Assembly: GCF_001302565.1 (NCBI RefSeq)
Contig: NZ_CP012750.1
Span: 3,286,001 to 3,350,000 of the forward strand
DNA length: 64,000 nt
Origin: Glutamicibacter halophytocola
GTDB lineage: Bacteria > Actinomycetota > Actinomycetes > Actinomycetales > Micrococcaceae
Direction: 5' to 3'
Shown: in pieces, positions 52,077 to 60,415 of the stretch
How positions within the stretch are numbered: the stretch's first letter is position 1
Layout: each line of letters begins with the position of its first letter
Position numbers and translations under genes: made by a program
The notes under the pieces: generated by a model
Told to the model about the DNA's origin: nothing
The model's database searches: none
The model's input: the letters and a program-made list of their open reading frames with translations, nothing else

Positions 52077-53774
52077 ATGACAGCGACGAATGAACAACAG
52101 CAAGCGCCGGCCAGCCTTGCCGGCGGCACCAGCCAGGGGCAATTGAATGCCGCCAAGGAGTCCCTGGAGGACTACACCCTGCGTTTCGCCCCGCGCTCCT
52201 ATCGGCGCTGGGTGCCCTCGGTGGTGGCCACCAGCGCACTGGGCGGAATTGCCTACCTGGCGGACTTCTCCATCGGCGCGAATATCGCCCTGGCCCACGG
52301 CACGGCGAGCGCCATCACCGGCGTATTGATCGCGGCGCTGATCATCTTCGCCACCGGATTCCCGCTGGCCTACTATGCCGCCCGCTACAACCTCGACCTG
52401 GATCTGATCACCCGCGGCTCGGGGTTCGGCTACTACGGTTCGATCGTCACCAACGTCATTTTTGCCACCTTCACCTTTATCTTCTTCGCCCTGGAAGGCG
52501 CCATCATGGCCCAGGGCCTGGAACTGGGACTCGGGATCCCCAAGCCGCTGGGCTACGCGATTTCAACCCTCATGGTCATCCCGCTGGTCATTTACGGGAT
52601 GAAAACCCTGGCCAAGCTGCAGGTATGGACCACCCCGCTGTGGCTGATCCTGATGGTTGTGCCCATGGTGTACCTCGTGGCCACCCACCCGGAATCCGTG
52701 GAGACATTCGTCAACTATGCCGGCGAGCAGGGCACCGGCGAGGGCGTGAACTTCGCGTCGGCCATGCTGGCAGCCGGTGTCTGCCTCTCGCTGATGGCGC
52801 AGATCGCCGAACAGATCGACTACCTGCGTTTCATGCCTCCCAAAACCGCCGCCAACGCGCGCAGCTGGTGGACTGCGGTGATTCTTGGCGGCCCGGGCTG
52901 GGTCATCTTCGGTGCCATCAAGCAGATCACCGGCATGTTCATCGCCGTCTACCTGATCGCCACGCTGGACCCTCAGGCCTCGGCCACCGCCAACGAGCCG
53001 GTGCACCAGTTCCTGGGCGTCTACCGCGAAATGATGCCGGCATGGCTGGCCATGAGCCTGGCCGTCGTCCTGGTGGTCATCTCGCAGATCAAGATCAACG
53101 TCACCAACGCGTACTCCGGTTCGCTGGCTTGGACCAACTCCTTTACCCGCGTGACCAAGACCTATCCAGGACGCATGGTGTTCGTACTGGTCAACCTGGG
53201 CATCGCGCTGATCCTGATGGAAGCGAACATGTTCGACTTCCTCAATACCGTGCTGGGCTTCTACGCGAACTGCGCGATGGCCTGGGTGGTCACGGTGGCC
53301 AGCGACATCGCCATCAACAAGTACCTGCTGAAGCTCTCCCCCAAGGTGCCGGAATTCCGCCGCGGCATGCTCTACGCGGTCAACCCGGTGGGCTTCATCT
53401 CGATGCTCGCCTCTGCCATCGCCTCGATCGCCGTGTTCTTCGGGCTGCTCGGCGAGCAGATCCAGCCGTTCAGCCCGCTGGTGGCCGTGGGCCTGGCGCT
53501 CTTGATGCCACCGCTGCTGGCCATCGCCACCAAGGGCCGCTACTACCTGCGCCGCAGCGATGACGGCATCGACAGCCCGCTGCTGGACGCCGAAGGCAAC
53601 CCGAGCGACGAGCTGTACACCTGCTGTGTCACCGGCCTGCGCTTCGAGCGCCCGGACATGCTGGCCTCCGCGGTGCCCGGCCCGAATGGAGAACTGCAGT
53701 ACATTTCTTCGCTGGCCTTGGCCACGGATCGCACCGGCGAGCACCTGCTGCCGGCTGATCCACCGATCCGCTAG
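52077..53774 (+). CDS. NCS1-family permease (purine/cytosine/allantoin type)
   Basis: A 565-residue transporter with about twelve helices. The N-terminal ESLEDYTLRFAPRSYRRW leads into helix 1, and SGFGYYGSIVTNVIFATFTFIFFALEGAIMAQ corresponds to the substrate-binding helix region of Mhp1-type transporters. YLRFMPPKT and an NVTNAYSGSLAWTNSF helix are also typical. The ~60-residue hydrophilic C-terminal tail is longer than usual and holds a CC pair. ATG 52077 is used; ATG 52071 and GTG 52047 are in frame. The usual substrates are nucleobases, hydantoins or vitamins, so pairing with an aromatic hydroxylase is unexpected. A perfect hairpin follows. Confidence 0.87.
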   Translation: MTATNEQQQAPASLAGGTSQGQLNAAKESLEDYTLRFAPRSYRRWVPSVVATSALGGIAYLADFSIGANIALAHGTASAITGVLIAALIIFATGFPLAYYAARYNLDLDLITRGSGFGYYGSIVTNVIFATFTFIFFALEGAIMAQGLELGLGIPKPLGYAISTLMVIPLVIYGMKTLAKLQVWTTPLWLILMVVPMVYLVATHPESVETFVNYAGEQGTGEGVNFASAMLAAGVCLSLMAQIAEQIDYLRFMPPKTAANARSWWTAVILGGPGWVIFGAIKQITGMFIAVYLIATLDPQASATANEPVHQFLGVYREMMPAWLAMSLAVVLVVISQIKINVTNAYSGSLAWTNSFTRVTKTYPGRMVFVLVNLGIALILMEANMFDFLNTVLGFYANCAMAWVVTVASDIAINKYLLKLSPKVPEFRRGMLYAVNPVGFISMLASAIASIAVFFGLLGEQIQPFSPLVAVGLALLMPPLLAIATKGRYYLRRSDDGIDSPLLDAEGNPSDELYTCCVTGLRFERPDMLASAVPGPNGELQYISSLALATDRTGEHLLPADPPIR

Positions 53775-53806
53775 TTCCAGTAGCGACCCCGCGCAGGGGC
53801 GCTGAT

Positions 53807-53845
53807 AACGGAAGGCAGGCTGCACCGTGCAGCCTGCCTTCCGTT
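53807..53845 (+). terminator. Perfect 18-base-pair hairpin after the NCS1 permease gene
   Basis: AACGGAAGGCAGGCTGCA and its exact complement enclose CCG. The hairpin starts 32 bases after the permease stop. No T run follows, as is common in high-G+C actinobacteria. Confidence 0.75.
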
Positions 53846-53969
53846 GCCTATCGCCCCGGCAGTCCTGCCAATCAGCATCGGGGCATTGGGCTAGGCTGTG
53901 AGCTAGAAATAGATCACGTGAAGCAGTACCTTGCCGGGCTAACGGCAGGTGGGATGAAATGATGAAGCA

Positions 53970-54638
53970 ATGACCAAATCCACCGAAGGCGGGTCCCAGA
54001 CCTTGGGCCGCGGGCTCGAAGCGCTGACCCTCATTGGCGAATCCACGGCACCGCTGAGCGTTGCCGAACTAGCCGCGCAACTTGGAATTCACCGCTCCAT
54101 GGCCTACCGCCTGGTCAAGACCTTCGAGCAGTACGGCTTTGTCGAGCGCATGCCTTCCGGTGATTTGGAACTGGGTGCACGCCTGGGCGCCTTGGCACGC
54201 AATGTCGCCAAATCCCTGCAGTCGGCAGCTGCCCCGCACCTGGCAGCGGTGTCAGACGAGCTTCGAATGACTGCCCTGCTGGTGGTTTTTGACGGCGAAG
54301 CCGCGGTCACGTTGAGCACGGCCGAGCCCCGAATGGCCGATGCCACTGTGGCCCAGCGCCCCGGTACGCGCCATCCCATTGACAACGGGGCACCCGGACG
54401 GGTCATCCGCTCGCAAATCAATCCGGTGCAATACCCGGCCAAGGACTTCGAATCCAGCCACGACGAGGTCATCCCGGGACTGCACTCCATCGCGGTCCCC
54501 TTGCTGCTGCCACAGGACAAGCCGGCGGCCGTTGCGGTAATCTATCCACCGCTGGAATTGGATGAAAACCATATCGCCCAGGTACTCACCACAGCCTCCG
54601 AGCGCATCTCTGCTGCTCTGGGAATCCGGCCGAAGTAA
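53970..54638 (+). CDS. IclR-family transcriptional regulator
   Basis: A 222-residue regulator. The N-terminal winged helix (GRGLEALTLIGESTAPLSVAELAAQLGIHRSMAYRLVKTFEQYGFVER) is followed by an IclR effector domain with HPIDNGAPGRVI and PGLHSIAVPLL. It is shorter than typical members (~250), with a compact effector domain. It lies beyond the permease gene on the same strand, separated by a terminator, and probably controls hydroxylase and permease through the inverted repeat at 51807-51843. Effector unknown, probably an aromatic acid or a heterocycle. Confidence 0.9.
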   Translation: MTKSTEGGSQTLGRGLEALTLIGESTAPLSVAELAAQLGIHRSMAYRLVKTFEQYGFVERMPSGDLELGARLGALARNVAKSLQSAAAPHLAAVSDELRMTALLVVFDGEAAVTLSTAEPRMADATVAQRPGTRHPIDNGAPGRVIRSQINPVQYPAKDFESSHDEVIPGLHSIAVPLLLPQDKPAAVAVIYPPLELDENHIAQVLTTASERISAALGIRPK

Positions 54639-54670
54639 ATACCTGAGCGATGGGTTGTACTGGTTATTGC

Positions 54671-54835
54671 CTACGCGGTGCAGGCTTCATTGGAGCATCC
54701 GGCATCACGCGGCTTGTAGGTTTCCGTACCTTCGACTTTTTCCCACACCACGTGACGATGCTGTCCGCAACGCTCGCATGAAGGAGCAAGGTAAGTGGCC
54801 CGCTCTTCCATGGTGTATGTCCGAAAATCACCCAT
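54671..54835 (-). CDS. Small zinc-ribbon-like protein, 54 residues
   Basis: A short reading frame with a good ribosome site (AGAGAGG five bases before ATG 54835). The product contains SCERCGQH and GCSNEAC, two CxxC/CxxxxC-type cysteine pairs with His between them, a layout that could hold one zinc ion. The order is MGDFRTYTMEERATYLAPSC, the first cysteine knuckle, VVWEKVEGTETYKP, then the second pair and the stop. I do not recognise a named family. It converges on the IclR gene with 32 bases between them. Confidence 0.6.
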   Translation of the reverse strand: MGDFRTYTMEERATYLAPSCERCGQHRHVVWEKVEGTETYKPRDAGCSNEACTA

Positions 54836-55053
54836 CAGAACCTCTCTTAAACCAGCCTCGAATCAAGGACCCGGGGCGTGCTGGACCTGCTTGGTGCCTT
54901 CACTCTACGCGCGGATCACAGCACCGGCTAGAGCCGTTTCCAAACAGTTACCCACACCCGGCCAAGCAGCATTCCCGATGACCTGCAACACTGGTGCCGT
55001 GAACCAGCACAAGCCGATTCGCTACCCATCGCACTGCCCCGAAAGAAGATGTC

Positions 55054-55821
55054 ATGAGCACCTCTGAACAAAAGCTCCAGCGGCTGAAGGAACGGATTGC
55101 GCTACTGCTGAACAAGGCGGAAAATACCAATTTCCCTGCAGAGGCCCAAACCTTCCAAGAACACGCCGAGCGGCTCATGGTTCGCTATGGCATTGGACGT
55201 GCTGAACTGGACGCGCAGCCCACCGGTCCTGGCAAGAAGAAGGAGCCAATCATTGAAGAGCACTTCGATATGCGCGGCACCTACCGGCTAGGCCAGCGCG
55301 ATGGGCTGTCTTCGGTAGGACATGCCTTCAGAACCGTGACCCTGCTGCAAACAAACTACTCGAACTTCTGCCGCCTGTACGTCATCGGCCACGAGTCCGA
55401 TGTGAGCACCGTCAAGAATCTCTTCTCGTCGCTGGTGATCCAGGCAAGCCTGGCGATGAGCCATTGGTGGAGCGAAGAAGGAAAGTATGTGGCCTGGGAT
55501 CGGACCGATTCCGAGAAGGTCATTGAGCGCCGCGAGTTCCAGCGCAGTTTTTACCTCCAGGTGGCCGAACGCATCAGCGGGCTCTACCGGGAAGAAAGCC
55601 AGCAGGGCGGCAGCGGTACCGAACTGGTATTGGTGAGCCGCAAGGAACAGGTGGACGACTTTGTCAGCAGCAAATATCCCTCCCTGCGGCGCAGCCGAAA
55701 TCGTGCTGCCACCGGCAGTTTGAACGCCGCCCTAGCTGGACGGGTCGCCGGCAGCAGGGCCGATCTTGGTTTTGGAAAAGACGTCGAGTCCAACGGGACC
55801 GCAGGAGAAGTAGCCAGCTAA
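55054..55821 (+). CDS. DUF2786 domain protein
   Basis: A 255-residue soluble protein. Residues 7-48 (LQRLKERIALLLNKAENTNFPAEAQTFQEHAERLMVRYGI) are the DUF2786 helical hairpin: repeated Lys/Arg, then AEaxtfxeKAexLMxkYgI. The remainder is alpha-helical and basic near the C-terminus (SLRRSRNRAAT), and may bind nucleic acid. DUF2786 proteins occur in chromosomes and phages without a known role. ATG 55054 follows AGAAG. It converges on the Fic gene with an 11-base gap. Confidence 0.82.
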   Translation: MSTSEQKLQRLKERIALLLNKAENTNFPAEAQTFQEHAERLMVRYGIGRAELDAQPTGPGKKKEPIIEEHFDMRGTYRLGQRDGLSSVGHAFRTVTLLQTNYSNFCRLYVIGHESDVSTVKNLFSSLVIQASLAMSHWWSEEGKYVAWDRTDSEKVIERREFQRSFYLQVAERISGLYREESQQGGSGTELVLVSRKEQVDDFVSSKYPSLRRSRNRAATGSLNAALAGRVAGSRADLGFGKDVESNGTAGEVAS

Positions 55822-55832
55822 CACGCAAGGTT

Positions 55833-57005
55833 CTACGGATTTTGAAGGCGCCCGTTCAGTCGATCCACCTCATCCAATACGTCCACAGCAGCCCAAGCAC
55901 GATAGCGTTTACTCTGTGAAACCAGAGTGAGCACCCCACTCTCCACGAGTTGATCCAGCGCATAGTAGACAGAGTTTTCTTTGACGCCAGCAAAAATCGA
56001 GGCCTGGTACGAGTCGATCACTGGATAATCTAGCAACTTTCCAATGATCTTATCGGCCGCACTATTCCGACTAGCGCCAGCAAGCGCTCGCCATTCATCA
56101 GGCAAAGCGCGTAGAGCTTCGATGGATTCATTCGAGGATTCAACTGCGTGGACAGCTGACCGGCACAGGTAGAGGACAAATTCGGTCACTTCTCCACGAC
56201 GGTAATTATTTACGAGTTCAAAGTACCGACTTACGTTAGCTACCATTGCTGAAGCAATAGGGATTACAGGACCCGTTGTCAGATTTCGCCTTCTCAGAAT
56301 GGCACCTATAAGAGCGCGTCCTATTCGACCGTTGCCGTCTGTAAATGGGTGAATAGATTCAAACTGGGCATGAGCTACCGCTGCTTGGACCATGACGGGA
56401 ACATCATCACGATTTGCGTACCGAAGCAAATCCTCAAGCAATTCCGGGACCATCTCGTAAGGAGGAGGTATATGGACTGCGCCACGCGGCGAGTAGTCTG
56501 AACCGCCTATCCAGTTTTGTACGTCACGAATTTTACCGGCGTATCTGGCGTCGACTGTGTCATCTTTCATGAGGATGCGGTGTGCTTCACGCAGCGAGTC
56601 CAGGGAAATGGCTCCGTCGCTAGCACGCTCAATCATCTTTTGAATAGCCATGGTGGCCGCGACTATTGAATGGGCTTCTTTGCTTGCCTTTAGCCCAGCA
56701 GTCGCCTTTGCGAAATCATTGCGTTCAGCATTAACGTGTTCGATCTTGGAGGAGGAGACCGCTTCACTCCTTAGAAGGAACCCACTAACAGCGGCCAGCT
56801 GATCACCAGATTCATTGTTGAGCGATGCAATCTTGGCAGTCGCTTTCTCTGATTCCAAAATCACTTCCATTGTCGGCGCATAGTCCAACGACGCGATTTT
56901 TGGCGGAATAGATACCTTGATTTCGTCGACCATCCGGTCTTCGCGTGGCACTCTACCTGCAGGGGTCCATGCTCGGGTCGCTTCTTCATGAGCTGGCCAA
57001 TTCAT
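55833..57005 (-). CDS. Fic family protein with C-terminal winged helix
   Basis: A 390-residue Fic protein that likely transfers AMP from ATP to a target protein. The catalytic motif HPFTDGNGRIGR is complete at 219-230. An N-terminal SSKIEH at 85-90 is close to the class II inhibitory motif (S/T)xxxE(G/N), with His in place of Gly/Asn. Residues about 320-385 (KIIGKLLDYPVIDSYQASIFAGVKENSVYYALDQLVESGVLTLV) form a winged helix, as in stand-alone regulated Fic proteins. ATG 57005 follows GAGGAG. The stretch looks A+T-rich compared with its neighbours, which suggests transfer. Two tandem palindromes precede it. Confidence 0.92.
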   Translation of the reverse strand: MNWPAHEEATRAWTPAGRVPREDRMVDEIKVSIPPKIASLDYAPTMEVILESEKATAKIASLNNESGDQLAAVSGFLLRSEAVSSSKIEHVNAERNDFAKATAGLKASKEAHSIVAATMAIQKMIERASDGAISLDSLREAHRILMKDDTVDARYAGKIRDVQNWIGGSDYSPRGAVHIPPPYEMVPELLEDLLRYANRDDVPVMVQAAVAHAQFESIHPFTDGNGRIGRALIGAILRRRNLTTGPVIPIASAMVANVSRYFELVNNYRRGEVTEFVLYLCRSAVHAVESSNESIEALRALPDEWRALAGASRNSAADKIIGKLLDYPVIDSYQASIFAGVKENSVYYALDQLVESGVLTLVSQSKRYRAWAAVDVLDEVDRLNGRLQNP

Positions 57006-57022
57006 GGTTCTCCTCGAGAAAT

Positions 57023-57089
57023 TTTCGAGTTAGGATTTCTTACTCGAAATTTTACCCCAAAATTCCGAGTTAGATTCTCTAAGTGGAAA
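57023..57089. promoter_or_regulatory. Tandem operator-like inverted repeats upstream of fic
   Basis: Copy 1 is TTTCGAGT (57023-57030), an 11-base spacer, then ACTCGAAA (57042-57049), with perfect arms. Copy 2 is TTCCGAGT (57063-57070), an 11-base spacer, then AGTGGAAA (57082-57089), with two changes in the right arm. The left edges are exactly 40 bases apart. They sit 18-84 bases upstream of the Fic start in an A+T-rich promoter region. Confidence 0.65.
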
Positions 57090-57126
57090 TTTTCAGTGGA
57101 ATAGATTCAACGCGCTCGTCCGTGAA

Positions 57127-57178
57127 AGCTGGAGGTACAACAAAGGGCCGCTCCGAAGAACGACCCTTCATGCCAGCT
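57127..57178 (-). terminator. Hairpin downstream of the YqeY-like gene
   Basis: AAGGGCCGCTC (57143-57153) pairs imperfectly with GAACGACCCTT (57158-57168), and AGCTGG (57127-57132) with CCAGCT (57173-57178) outside it. It starts six bases after the stop codon of the gene at 57184. Confidence 0.6.
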
Positions 57179-57183
57179 GACGA

Positions 57184-57642
57184 TTAACCGAGCTTGGCGC
57201 GAACCATCTGCGAGACGGCCTTGCCGTCGAATCGGCCGGCAATTTCGGCTCCAACCAGCTTCATCGCCTGCCCCATATCCTTCATGGACAGCTCATGATC
57301 CGCTGCTAGTTCGGCCATCACCTTCTCCACGATGCCCCGGGCTTCTGCCTCGTCAAGCATTTTTGGGAGGTAGGTAGAAATGAACGCAGCCTCTGCCAGC
57401 TCGCGTTCTGCCAGTTCCGTTCGCCCATCCTTGGCTGCCAGCTGCGCAGTTTCCTCGCGGTTGCCCACTTCCTTGCGCAACAGGTTCTCGACATCCTGGT
57501 CGTTGAGTTCGCTAGGGTTTTTGCCCGACTTCTCCTTGGTGCCAATGGCACTGAGGATATTGCGCAGGGTGGTTTTCTCCAGCTCGTTGCCTGCCTTCAG
57601 GTGGACGATGCTGTCTTCGCGCAGGCGATCTTTCAAACTCAT
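57184..57642 (-). CDS. GatB/YqeY domain protein
   Basis: A 152-residue helical protein matching YqeY: MSLKDRLREDSIVHLKAGNELEKTTLRNILSAIGTKEKSGK, then VENLLRKEVGNREETAQLAAKDGRTELAERELAEAAFISTYLPKMLDEAE, and a C-terminal MKDMGQAMKLVGAEIAGRFDGKAVSQMVRAKL. The fold corresponds to the tail domain of GatB, which binds tRNA. In bacteria YqeY is widespread and of uncertain function, possibly tRNA-related. Monocistronic; diverges from the DUF4232 protein gene. Confidence 0.93.
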   Translation of the reverse strand: MSLKDRLREDSIVHLKAGNELEKTTLRNILSAIGTKEKSGKNPSELNDQDVENLLRKEVGNREETAQLAAKDGRTELAERELAEAAFISTYLPKMLDEAEARGIVEKVMAELAADHELSMKDMGQAMKLVGAEIAGRFDGKAVSQMVRAKLG

Positions 57643-57726
57643 GGGGTCTCGCTTTCAAAGTACGTGTGGTTGAAACTCTACCCGCTGGCTCCTGCGATCC
57701 AGTGGTCGTGTTGGTACGGTAGCTAA

Positions 57727-59118
57727 ATGAAACCACTGCGCCTTGGAGCGATGATCACGGCTCTGATCCTTGCGGTGGTCATCGTGCTGATCTGGAAGCC
57801 CTGGGATGCGTTCAACTCCTGCGATGCTCCCAAGGAGTATTGCGCTCTCGCTGCGCAATTGGATCAGAGGGAAGGGATCGACTCGACCAGCGTCGAGCAT
57901 GAAATCACCTCTGTTGATGCCAAGGACGGAAACTCCTCGCAAGCGTCATGGACGGTGAAACTCAATGAGCATCTGGCGCCTGAGCAGGCCGGCGACACCG
58001 CGCACTGGGCTTCATCCCGCATACAGGCCTTTATCGACCAACAATCCAAGGTGTACAGTTCCATTCGTTTTGTTGCCGGAGAACCACAGGATTCGGACGT
58101 CCCAAATCTGGCGCTGTACCCGCTGGATGTGTCGGACAGCGAGAACGTCAAAGAGCAAATAATCCAAGCGTTCTCCCTGCGCCAGCTCGGTGCCGACAGC
58201 GTGGGCCAGGGATCCGCGGTAGCCAAGGATATCCAAGGGATGAAGGCCCTTGGCCGCTATGCGGCCGAGCATGACGAGCCGCTCTCCCTGCGGCTGGAAG
58301 ACTCTTCACTGATCTATAGCTCTGATCAGCGATTGGATCCCGCCGAGTTTAATCTGGCCTTGGAAGCAGCGGCACTAGATGACGTTGACAGCGCAGTATT
58401 TGATTCCAGCGGTCTGTCGGTGCACACCACCGCTGAGGCAGGCTCGGAAGACACCGGCCGGATCAAAGAATGGCTCGCCAAGCATGCTCCACTGGAACAA
58501 CCAGTGGCATTCACCTTGAGCAATGCCGGCTACTCAGACGTCATCGAAGGCTGGGTTGGCGGGAAACTGCCCGAAGAGCTCATCGCCCGTCCGGCGCGGC
58601 TGCCCGACAATGTGGCTGCTTGGCCCCAAGATCCCGCTGCCCCAGCCTGCACCGAGAACGATTTGGAACTAGCTCTAGGCTCTCCAGATGCCGCATTGGG
58701 CTCAAGGTACATGGCCGTCTACGCCAAGAACATCTCAACGGCTCCGTGCGCCGTCGAAGGGTACCCGCAGGTTCAATTCCGCAACTCCCAGGGCCAGGCA
58801 CAACAAGATGTCAGCCTGGCACCGATGGCCAGCATTCAATCCCAGCGTGTGGTTATCCCCGCCGGCGAAAGCATCCTCTCGGCGCTGAAGTGGAAAGCCA
58901 TGTCCACCGCGAATGATCCAGATGCGACGACCTCGCTGGACATCGCGGCAGCTGCAGGATTCGAGCCCACCGAGCTTGTCCCCGAAGTTGAGGGCTCTGC
59001 CACGAGCCTCGATATTCTCGACGGCGGCGAGATCTCCCAAAGCCCGTGGCTTCAAGCCCTGGAAGGCTGGCCGGTGCCTGGCACGGCCGGCCAGCAGTCG
59101 CCTGGAGGGCGTCCTTAA
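57727..59118 (+). CDS. Membrane-anchored extracellular protein with C-terminal DUF4232 domain
   Basis: A 463-residue protein. Residues 6-23 form a signal anchor (LGAMITALILAVVIVLIW); the rest is outside the membrane. Residues about 30-290 are acidic and unassigned. From about 305 a DUF4232 domain follows: PACTENDLELALGSPDAALGSRYMAVYAKNISTAPCAVEGYPQVQF, with the conserved disulfide-forming cysteines. DUF4232 is an actinobacterial beta-sandwich domain of unknown role, often on lipoproteins. It converges on the ATP-grasp gene with a 9-base gap. Confidence 0.82.
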   Translation: MKPLRLGAMITALILAVVIVLIWKPWDAFNSCDAPKEYCALAAQLDQREGIDSTSVEHEITSVDAKDGNSSQASWTVKLNEHLAPEQAGDTAHWASSRIQAFIDQQSKVYSSIRFVAGEPQDSDVPNLALYPLDVSDSENVKEQIIQAFSLRQLGADSVGQGSAVAKDIQGMKALGRYAAEHDEPLSLRLEDSSLIYSSDQRLDPAEFNLALEAAALDDVDSAVFDSSGLSVHTTAEAGSEDTGRIKEWLAKHAPLEQPVAFTLSNAGYSDVIEGWVGGKLPEELIARPARLPDNVAAWPQDPAAPACTENDLELALGSPDAALGSRYMAVYAKNISTAPCAVEGYPQVQFRNSQGQAQQDVSLAPMASIQSQRVVIPAGESILSALKWKAMSTANDPDATTSLDIAAAAGFEPTELVPEVEGSATSLDILDGGEISQSPWLQALEGWPVPGTAGQQSPGGRP

Positions 59119-59127
59119 GCGCAGGAA

Positions 59128-60402
59128 CTACAGGGCGCGCGGCGGGAACTTCTTGTACTTGCGGTAGTGGTTGACCGCATTCAAGACCAGGTAGAGCTTG
59201 CGGCGCGGGTTCTTTTCCGCCGAGAACTTCAACGGGTTGGAGACCTTGCCGGCCTTGAGCAGCACGGCCGCCTTCCTGCCGGTCCCGCTATCGAGGAATC
59301 GGCGCAGCAAGTGGTGCGGCAAGACGGTGAACAGCTGCTCGCGGCGCAGCTGCAGCACCCCAGCGGCGGTTTCCACGACGGCATCGGTATGCGGATCCGA
59401 GTTGTCGAAGTCGGCGCCGAGGAACTCGGTGACGTAGAATCGTGCCGGGTTCACGCCAGCGGCAGTGAGGTAGAAATGATTGCGGCCAAGGCGGGGATTG
59501 ATCTCGAAGAACTTGATCTGCCCGTCACGGTGGTCGTATTTCGCATCGATCATCGCGATGCCGCGCCACCCCAGCTCTTCGAGCATGCGGGCACCGTCGG
59601 CGGCCATCTGGTCGTTCTGCCCGGTGACGATGGCTGCCGAGTTGCCCAGCACCAGCGGCGCATGCTCCTCGATGACCACTTCGCCGTAGCCGGCGAAGAT
59701 GACTTTGCCGTCCTGGGTGGCGAAGTAGGTGCACAATCGCATGGCGTCATCGCCGCCGGGAACGTATTCCTGCAGGATGTAGCCGGAGGTGTAGCCGCTG
59801 CCGTCGATCCTGGACAGCAGTGCCTCCAGCTCGGCGCGGTTGTTGATGGTGTGGATTTTCTGCTTGCCCTCGAACTTCGCGGCGATCCAATCCGCCGAGC
59901 TTGAAGGCTTGCCGATCACCGGGTAGGTGAAGTCCTTGGCCATGGCTTCCAGCTCGGTGCCCGGGTGGTAGACGGCGGTGCGCGGGTGGGCGATAGCCAG
60001 CTGTTCGGCGAGCGCATAGAAGTTTTCCTTCAGCGCCGCCGCTTCGATGATCTCCAATTCGGGATAGGGAATCACGAAGTGGGCTTCGAGCTGCGCGCGG
60101 TGCTTGGCGATCAGCATTATGTGGAAGTCCAGGGAACCGAAGAGCATCAGCGGGCGGGCCGAATCGGCGGCCAGCTCGTCGGCCAGATCGGCCAGCGCCG
60201 CAACCACTCGCGACTCATCTGCCATGGAGCCGATGGGGCGCAATTCGATGGCCACCGAATGCTCGATCACCCCATTGCCTGCGGCGGGCAGCACCACCGA
60301 ACGGACCCCGTAGGCCTCGTAGAATTCGCGGGCCAGGGTGTAGGTGCCGATGTCGCCGCCGAGGATGACGGGGACAAATGGCTGGGTTGGATCAATTGCC
60401 AC
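59128..60402 (-). CDS. ATP-grasp ligase, probably peptidoglycan-bridge amino acid ligase
   Basis: A 424-residue ATP-grasp enzyme. It has VIGKPSSSADW and the ATP-binding SGYILQEYVPGGDDAMRL, then WRGIAMIDAKYDHRDGQIKFFEINPRLGRNHF with the metal-binding E-x-N motif. This matches the carboxylate-amine ligase group that contains D-aspartate ligase of Enterococcus (Asl). It lies 13 bases downstream of a FemX-like gene on the same strand. Together they probably build the interpeptide bridge on lipid II: Fem transfers an amino acid from tRNA, and the ATP-grasp enzyme activates a dicarboxylic amino acid such as Glu or Asp. Which residue is added cannot be read. Confidence 0.85.
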   Translation of the reverse strand: MAIDPTQPFVPVILGGDIGTYTLAREFYEAYGVRSVVLPAAGNGVIEHSVAIELRPIGSMADESRVVAALADLADELAADSARPLMLFGSLDFHIMLIAKHRAQLEAHFVIPYPELEIIEAAALKENFYALAEQLAIAHPRTAVYHPGTELEAMAKDFTYPVIGKPSSSADWIAAKFEGKQKIHTINNRAELEALLSRIDGSGYTSGYILQEYVPGGDDAMRLCTYFATQDGKVIFAGYGEVVIEEHAPLVLGNSAAIVTGQNDQMAADGARMLEELGWRGIAMIDAKYDHRDGQIKFFEINPRLGRNHFYLTAAGVNPARFYVTEFLGADFDNSDPHTDAVVETAAGVLQLRREQLFTVLPHHLLRRFLDSGTGRKAAVLLKAGKVSNPLKFSAEKNPRRKLYLVLNAVNHYRKYKKFPPRAL

Positions 60403-60415
60403 AGTGCTGTGTTCC

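Noticed and set aside
52563..53825. 420-codon minus-strand open frame opposite the NCS1 permease
   Set aside because: Its composition (His, Arg, Gln, Gly) and lack of any motif mark it as a shadow of the permease.
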